Under the pieces are notes generated by a model. The model searched no databases, was not told where the DNA came from, and worked only from the letters and a program-made list of their open reading frames with translations. A stretch of 64,000 bases of DNA from Tausonia pullulans (lineage: Eukaryota > Basidiomycota > Tremellomycetes > Cystofilobasidiales > Mrakiaceae). Numbering within the stretch: position 1 is the first letter of the stretch; every line of letters starts with the position of its first letter. The stretch is from contig OX637626.1 in the NCBI GenBank assembly GCA_951802195.1, forward strand, positions 1,302,001-1,366,000, given 5' to 3'. Shown here one piece after another: positions 57,401-64,000 of this stretch. Made by a program: the position numbers and the translations under genes.

Positions 57401-58889
57401 CAAGCGCAACCTCTCGTTCCACCTCCCGGCCGCCATCTCCCTGGCGTCGTCCCTCCGGCTTCTCGAGCTCGACAACTCATACGTTTCGTTGCAGGAGATC
57501 TACGACGGTCACTGCCGTGAGCGGGGCATGTCCAAAGAGGACCCCATCCTCGCTTTTACCGACCGCTTCCGAACCATGTTTGACCCGAGCAAGCAAACCG
57601 TGAGTACTTCCAGCCAGCCAGACATCTCAGTCGTGCTGGTCCTGATCTTTCTCTCTCTTTTCTCTCGCTCTTTCTATCTTTCGCTCTCTCTATATATCTT
57701 TCTCTCTATCTCGCTTTCTCCAGGTTGGCTCCGCGGAGTGGATCAACCTCCGGCTCGAGCTCATGAACGAGGTCGAGGTGAAACAGGTTCCAAAAACGAT
57801 CCTCAGCGACGTGAGTCTTACTTGCCTTATCCCGGAACGCCTATCTCAGTCGAGGTCTGACCCTTTCGCCTCACGCCGTCACCAGTACATGATCCGCCTC
57901 ATGAAGTCGCCGAGCGACCTGTTCCTCATGCGGAAGCAGTTCACACTTCAGATGGCCTCGGTCACGTTCATCACCTATGTTGCGGCTCTGCAGCAAAGGA
58001 CGCTTCCCCGATTCAACATCTCCCGGTCCACCGGCATGATCTTCATGAGCGAGCTTCTACGTGAGTCCGAAACGGATCTTGCGGCCCCCTTTCCGTCTTT
58101 GGCGCTGATACAATACAATTACCCTCTCCTTTCCCCCTCTCCCACCAGCTTGTGAGTCGATGCCGCTGCCCTCTGTTTCGTGCCTCCTCCAGCTCCTCTA
58201 GACTCATCTCGCTGAAACATCCTTTTCTGCCAGCGTTCACAACCAAGCCCGACGCGCCCCCTCTCATGCACAACGAGGATCCGGTCGACTTCCGTCTCAC
58301 GCCCAACTTGCAGCACTTCATCACCCTCACAGGCATCGAGGGCATCTTGACGGCGTCCATGGTCGCAATCGGCCGAGGGCTCTGCCAGCCGGAGGTCAGT
58401 CCTGGAGCCGACCGTTCGTTTCATCCGGGGCGCGGAGTGTTGACAACTTGCTCCTTCCTCGTCAATAGTTCGATCTCGAGGAGGAGCTTCCTCTTTTCCT
58501 CAAGGACGAGGTCTACTACATGCAGTGAGCAGTTCCAAGCCAAGCTGTGTCCGCCTCAATCAGGGTCTGATCCCCCTCGTTTGGCTTGCCCTCAGGAATG
58601 TCCTTCAGCGGCGTCCACTCGACGACCTGGGCTTCCGCGACCTCGTCTCGCAGAACGCCGACGTCTTTGCCAACAAGGTCAAGATTATCTCGTGCCAGTT
58701 TGAGCGCAACAGAGTGAGTGATCGCCACCAAGACACCGAGCAGATGAGTCAATTGGGACTGATCGTCCTCTCGCTCTCCAGGAGAAGGGCGATATGCCAG
58801 TCGCTCAGGCCATCATTAGTCTCATCAACCGGGCGACGAACCGCCATAACCTCGCGCGCCTCCCGGAGAGCTGGATTGCCCCGTTCTAG
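45465..58889 (+). CDS. TRA1: Tra1, PIKK-family pseudokinase subunit of SAGA and NuA4
   Basis: A 13.4-kb gene with some 20 or more short introns encodes about 3,800 residues, matching the family's usual 3,700-3,850. I start at ATG 45465, which opens a Ser/Ala-rich disordered N-terminus. Long HEAT-like helical arrays follow (large exons at 47425-49200, 49290-50425, 50530-52030 and 52890-55430). The FAT region includes QTMYETAQIKARTGVLPF, EYCLWEDHWILSAQKLQQW and ECAWRLSDWGSVDRE. The PI3K-like domain (about 56990-58700) has FSPVVELGRGNGFCFRRI and LLELDNSYVSLQEIYDGH, but the usual kinase DRH..N and DFG motifs are not recognisable, as in other Tra1/TRRAP proteins. It ends with a FATC-like LARLPESWIAPF. 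Tra1 is the activator-binding scaffold that recruits histone acetyltransferase complexes to promoters. Confidence 0.96.
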
Positions 58890-59890
58890 CCTCTACCCTC
58901 TATTGTCTTGTCCTCTTAGTGCTTTGCCTTCTTTTCTGTTCCCACTTTCTCCCTTGCTCGACGACCCTCATGCCTTTTTCTCTTGGCTTTCCTCTCCTCT
59001 CGCCGGCTCCCTCTTATTCGATGCTATTATTTGTGACCAACAAACGAGTGCGCGCACTTACTGCTGTTCGTCGCAACGAAAGGGAGATAGGCGTTGTGCA
59101 CGAGGATGTTCCATCGGACGGACGCACGCACGGGCGTGACAGAGCATGCTCGTATGAGAAACTGAGCGAGAAAGAGCAAGCCCGCAGAGAACCTCGACGC
59201 GGCGGCGAAGACCCAGCGGTCAACGCGGCGGGGAATGGGCGGGCGACCTCGAGGCGCAGCCAGCCAGCGGCGGCGGGCGGGCGTGCGGGCGGGCCAAAGC
59301 GGGCGGGGAGGAAGTCTTGCGTCGAGCGCTGGCTCGACGTTTCCTGCTTGCCTCTCGACCGCCTTCCACCTTCAAGACCTTCAAAGTACATTCCCTCCCT
59401 CTCCTCCTAGCGCACCCTCGCGCCCTCGTCTCAGTCGACGATCGATCCACAGAGTGGCCCTCTTGGCCAGCCTGTGGCCGAGCATGTCTTGCTCCATGCC
59501 GCCCGCATGCCCGCGTCTGCCGGACTCACGGCGGCGTAAAAGTTGTCCGCGCGTCCTGCCGTCGCTCGCTCGCTCCTCGGTTGTCTCGCCCCTTGACATC
59601 TGGAGGAATGGCCCAGCCCTGGTCGCCCTCCCTCGTCGCTGTGGAAGCGGTCGACCGGGATGCGTCTTTGCCTCGAGGCGAGGGATGGACGGCGAGGAGG
59701 GCGAGTTCGTGCGGTCGAGGCTGAAGAGGCTACACCGCGCGAGAGGCAGGGCAGGGGCAGGCGAGCAGTGCGGCGGCGAACAGGCTTGCTTGAGGGTCGC
59801 GCTCGCTGGGTCGAACGTCTCGGGAAGTCTTCACCCTCTCGCCCATAGTGCTAACCCCCACTCCCGTTCTTCCTTCGGCGCTCATCACAG
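58890..59890. other. intergenic: TRA1 3' flank and RPL6 upstream region
   Basis: About 1 kb. The first part is the presumed TRA1 3' UTR (T/C-rich, 58890-59035). The rest is GC-rich and leads to RPL6. The RPL6 ATG is directly preceded by CATCACAG, which resembles a splice acceptor, so a 5'-UTR intron is possible. No protein-like frame is convincing here. Confidence 0.4.
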
Positions 59891-61283
59891 ATGGCCCAGT
59901 CTACTGTCGCTCCCTACATCGGAAAGCGCTCTGCTTCCGCGCAGCGCTCCAAGAGGCAGCTCTACAAGGGTCAGCCTCATTCTCTCCCTCTTCCTGGCTA
60001 GCATTCCTTTTCCTACCTTGAAGGGACCTTGAGCTGATCCTGGTCGCCTTGTCCCTCTCATCTACCCCTACTCTTGCTCTTTTTTCGAATGTCTGCGTCC
60101 TTTGGTTGCTCGTCTTGCCCGTTCTTGCTCTGTCCTTCGACTGGTCCTCTCGCTCGCCCCCGGCTGCTTGCACCACCAAATCTCTGCCGGATACTCGCCT
60201 ACGTCGCTCTTTAACCCTCCTACCTCCTCCTTTACCGCCCACTTGCATCCACTCCTCGCTCTCGCCCTGTTGGTGGTGCTTCCCAGGCCCCAAGAAGTCG
60301 GCCCCCGCCGCGGCTGAGGACAAGCCCGCTCACGTCGAGAAGAAGGTCGGCGGAGGCAAGAACGGCGAGACCCGTCTCGTCCCTACCTCCAAGGCTGCCA
60401 AGTACTACCCTTCCGAGGACGTCAAGGTCCCCAAGAAGAGCAGGAAGGTTGCTAAGGTCAGTCCTTGCGCGGTCGCCTCTCCTTCGGTTCCTGGTGTCGG
60501 ACAGACTGCCGCCGTCGGCCACAACGAATGTCCTCACTGACCTCCCTGGATCGCGGTCGTTTTTTGTCCTCGCGTTCTCTCCCTCTTCCAGCCCACCGCT
60601 CTCCGCGCGTCCATCACCCCTGGAACCGTCCTCATTCTCCTTGCCGGACGCTACCGTGGAAAGCGTGTTGTCTTCCTCAAGCAGCTCGACTCGGGTCTCC
60701 TCCTCGTTACTGGACCCCGCGTCATCAACGGTGTCCCCCTCCGCCGCGTTGCCGCTTCTTACGTTATCGCGACCTCCACTAAGGTTGACATCTCGGCCGT
60801 CAAGGTCAGTCTCTTTTATCGGCGAACCGGGGGTGCTCGGTCTTGATCTCGCTCAAGAGGCAACCCATTGACTCACTCACCCGACTCGTTCTGCTCACCT
60901 CCCCCCCCCCCTATACACACACAGGTCCCCGAGACCGTCAACGACGCCTACTTCGTCGCCGAGAAGTCCGCCAAGTCGACCGACAAGGAGGGAGAGTTCT
61001 TCGGTGAGAAGAAGGGTGGCAAGGGCCTCTCTGCCGAGAGGAAGGAGGAGCAGAAGGTACGCTCATTTGCTCCGTCGTTCCATGCTCGGGGACCAAGCCA
61101 TCCGTTGTGTACACACGTTGACTCTTGCCCCGGCTGCTCTCTTGCTCCTTCCCAATGACTTGCCTCCAGTCCATCGACGCTGCCATCATCGCTTCCGTCA
61201 AGAAGACCGAGAACCTCGCCAAGTACCTCAAGGCGTCCTTCGGCCTTTCCCGCGGCCAGCACGCTCACGCTATGCAGTTCTAA
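59891..61283 (+). CDS. RPL6: 60S ribosomal protein eL6
   Basis: Five exons: 59891-59969, 60287-60456, 60592-60804, 60925-61056 and 61170-61283. The protein (about 235 residues) starts [18 protein letters not shown]. It has a Lys-rich linker and [16 protein letters not shown], then the KOW/SH3-like core with [42 protein letters not shown] and [12 protein letters not shown]. The C-terminal part reads [10 protein letters not shown] and [19 protein letters not shown] and ends QHAHAMQF. All are conserved eL6 features. It binds 25S rRNA in the large subunit. The first intron (about 317 nt) is much longer than the others and begins after 26 codons, a common pattern in fungal ribosomal protein genes. 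Confidence 0.97.
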
Positions 61284-61709
61284 GCGGTGACTGCCAGTGG
61301 GAGGTGTTCGGGATGATATGGATATGCCCTTTCATCCGCTGCTCTGAGGCAAATTCGGTTTCGCGTTGAGGGACGTCGCTCCTTGGATCCAGCCATCCAT
61401 CCCCCTTGGCGACTGGCCAGGTCGGACAGGGAGAGAGAGATCAGAGATCGCCAAGTCGGCGCGAGAAGCGAGGTTTCTTGCCGCTCGGTCGTTCGCCCAA
61501 GGCAGAAAGAGATTCATACAATCATTCACGTTGGGGGAGCCCCAAAGAAAATGAGGTGGAGTTGGAGTAAGACAGTGAGAGATCGCGGAGATACGAGAAC
61601 GAGAATATGTAAGGATAAGGATACGCGAGGGAGGGAACACCGAATCAACGGAAGGGAAAGAGAGTGGGGAAAGGGAGAAAGTCCCAAGAAGTCCAGAGAG
61701 TGAGTGTGC
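61284..61709. other. convergent intergenic region, two 3' UTRs
   Basis: 426 bp between the stops of RPL6 and the glucanase gene. It is purine-rich on the plus strand in its second half. No gene or repeat is recognised. Confidence 0.4.
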
Positions 61710-64000
61710 TCATTGTAAGGGCATCCGCTTTTTCCTGTCCACAGAGGAAGCGGTCGTCGTCACTGCAGCCGCCGCAGAGGAAGAGGTCGGTGTCACTGTG
61801 ACCGCCGCAGAGGATGCGGCGGTCGTCGTCACTGTGGCCGCCGCAGTGGGCGCCGCGACCCCTGCCCCGCAGGCGTTGGTAGGAACGGCGTTGCCAGCGC
61901 CCCAAGCACTGCCGAGGAAGGGCGAGAGAACCTTGTCAGCGAACATCTGAGGTTGGGTTCAGATCAGGAAGGCCTCACTCGGGGTAGGAGCAACCAGCAA
62001 CGGGCACAAAAATGGTTTGGGCGGTAGCAGTCGCCACGCCAATCGTGATGGTCTCCGATCCAGACGTGATGGTCTCTCCGGCGAGAGGCACAATTGTGCC
62101 AGTAGGCACGCTGCAGAAAGACTGAGTCAGCCCTGAGCGAGGAGGATGAAGCAATCGGCTCGATGACTGACTATTGAGGGAGAAGTGTAGCGGCAGCGTT
62201 AACGTTTAGTAGACTCGCAGGCGGCCATGGCATGGATGCCGAGGCCGAGGCAGGGATGTCGCCAGCTCCAGCGCCTCCAGTGGCATGCGGCGGGTACTCT
62301 GGGCGGGTACAAACGAACAAATAAATCAGCTACTTGTATCTGCACGTGTTGTGGAGTAGACCTCACGGCCGTTGAAAGCTTCTCCGGAAACGGCGCAGAT
62401 CCCGGTCGCCTCGCGAGGGTCCTTTGGGACCCAGCCCTGCTGCCAACCGAGTTGGTAGTGCCAAGCTGAAGTTGAAGGGTAACGCGGTCAGTCCAAATAG
62501 CAAGGAAGACAACTCCAAGAGAAGCAGCGTACGAGAGCTAGAGCTGTAACCGAGGGTGGTGGAGACTCCGCTGTGTAGGTGGAGGAGACAGAGGGAGGTC
62601 AGAACACCGAGAAGAGGTCGCAATAGCTCGCCAGACCAACACACATTTTCCAAGCTGCCCAGAGAGCATAACAGATTAGTTTATACATTTCCAAGAGCCA
62701 GGGAAGTCCACGGGAGGGTTTGACTCACTCCAGAAGAAGTAATTCTGAAGGGCGTCCATCGACGCCATGACTGGAGAGCGAGCGCGCCCCAGGTCAGTCA
62801 TCCGCGTTGACAGAGCATAGGCCCAGAGACTCACTGATCTGTTTCTGAGACGCCTTGCGAGAGGCAGACCACTGCCTCCAGTCATCGGTCGCTGCACCTG
62901 TAGATCAAGTGGTTCAGTCACGATTCTCCTGGAGTCAAAGTGAGCCAGCGACTCACAGATCTGGGCAGACGTTCCCGACGTGCTGCTCCCACCGGGACCG
63001 ATCGAGTTGAGCTGCAAGGTGATATAGGTTTCATGAGCCGTCAACACTAATTTCAGAACCAGGGAACATGAGCTCGAACTCACCCAGAGTCCGCAGTCAT
63101 TGATCGCACCCGAGAACTCGCCGCCGATGTTGACACCGCTGGTGCGAGAAGTCACGTTCACAGCGGACGCCCAGGAGCAGGGCGTCGTGAGGAAGCTCTC
63201 AATCGGATTTCCATAAGTGCCGGTTTGGAACGCGATGTACGGGTGCTGGAATGGTTATAAAGTGTCAGTCCGAGTTATCGGAGAGGCATGACTGGAATTT
63301 CGAGTCTTACCTGGTCGACGATGACACGATCGCTGGCAAGGGAGAAATCGATGAACTTAGTCAAGAGCACATAGCTGTAGGATTTGGGGTGGAGGTCGCG
63401 GCTCACGCGTTCGGGATGAAATTGTCATAGGTTTGGAGACCTTCATGTTCAGATTGTCAAAGGAGGCTTCTGGGACCGGCCAGAGGGAAACAAGACAAAG
63501 GGACACACCGGAGAATCCCTCGTGGACGGCGATGTAGGGGCCCTTGCCAGCTCCGACGCCGCTATCAAACAGAACATATACTTCAGGTCGCTGCCAGATC
63601 CCTCGCCTCGAGAGCTACAAAACTCACTTGTCCGCACGGATTTCCGAGGTGATATTGAGGTAGAAGGACTGCAAAACGTTCGTGCCAATATCGGCCGAGA
63701 GGACTTCCTATTGAGAGAGGGATGCGTCAGTTGAGTCGCATTTAGGGTCAGCTGTTGGAAGAGACACAGGTTTACGTTGACAATTCCGAAGCTGAAGGGC
63801 CAGACCTGTCGTCAGCGAATGGAACGCGTGAGGGGAGGAGGGGGAAAGGGGGGGGGGGGGGGAAGGGGGGAAGGGGTTTGGAATAGAGACAGGAACGAAC
63901 ATAGGAACGACATCGCGGTACTCCGGTCGAGAGGCGAACTCGGCGAGCATGCGGATGTAGCTCGCACCTCGCTCAGCGTTCGCCATGCCCATGGAACTCG
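61710..64000 (-). CDS. GH5 exo-beta-1,3-glucanase (EXG1-like), 3' part of gene
   Basis: The minus-strand gene enters from the right edge. Exons give MGMANAERGASYIRMLAEF then EYRDVVPMFGIVN, joined across an intron to EVLSADIGTNVLQ. The acid/base Glu thus follows Asn directly (NEV, usually NEP). Next come GKGPYIAVHEGF, SDRVIVDQHPYIAFQ and the nucleophile block NIGGEFSGAINDCGLW. Then QNYFFWTWKIGNS and GWVPKDPREATGIC follow. These are the conserved blocks of fungal GH5 exo-1,3-glucanases, which trim cell-wall beta-1,3-glucan. Beyond the catalytic domain is an unusual Ala/Thr/Ser-rich tail (VTTTAASSAAVTVTPTSSS) ending in RKKRMPLQ, probably O-glycosylated. I see no GPI signal. The signal peptide and N-terminal third are outside the window. 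Confidence 0.9.

Noticed and set aside
57640-57725. TCTCTCT-rich tract as a microsatellite element
   Set aside because: It is an intron polypyrimidine region of TRA1 and needs no separate explanation.
59235-60032. 265-codon plus-strand frame upstream of and overlapping RPL6 exon 1
   Set aside because: Low-complexity Arg/Ser/Pro sequence that ignores the RPL6 frame and splice sites.

Overview
The window reads as nuclear DNA of a GC-rich, intron-dense fungus. The host genes carry many short GT-AG introns and every recognisable protein has a fungal equivalent. Very frequent small introns, high GC and a mix of Tad-like LINEs, chromoviruses and Ty1/copia elements point to a basidiomycete. A red-yeast-type Pucciniomycotina lineage is a plausible guess, but that placement is inference.

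Left part (1-20.2 kb). A LINE on the minus strand runs in from the left edge (ORF1 complete, ORF2 partial) and ends just upstream of an intron-containing tRNA-Pro. Then come a predicted membrane protein (minus), a CDK7/Kin28-type kinase (plus), a gene-poor 3.7-kb stretch with a nest of solo LTRs and a LINE 3' fragment, a tRNA-Ser, a Uds1-like coiled-coil protein (plus), the H/ACA snoRNP protein NHP2 (minus), and a patatin-type triacylglycerol lipase with about 30 exons (plus).

Middle part (20.6-42.35 kb). This is a 22-kb island made only of LTR retroelements. A Ty3/gypsy chromovirus carries an inserted Ty1/copia element, and this composite is present twice as inverted arms of about 5.05 kb (23643-28692 and 36820-41884). 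Both arms carry the same solo LTR with the same 5-bp target duplication, so the arms come from one inverted duplication. A second copia family (28693-33876) sits between the arms and itself holds a solo LTR. A 206-bp inverted gag fragment abuts the 5' LTR of the whole-looking copia element at 34083, which marks a probable fold-back junction.

Right part (42.4-64 kb). Host genes return: AP-1 complex mu subunit (minus), the giant PIKK-like coactivator subunit TRA1 (plus, 13.4 kb), ribosomal protein eL6 (plus), and the 3' part of a secreted GH5 exo-beta-1,3-glucanase (minus) running off the right edge.

The host genes are unrelated housekeeping genes (transcription, ribosome biogenesis, lipid mobilisation, vesicle traffic, wall remodelling) and do not form a pathway cluster. 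The unusual content is in the retroelement island and the small LTR nest.
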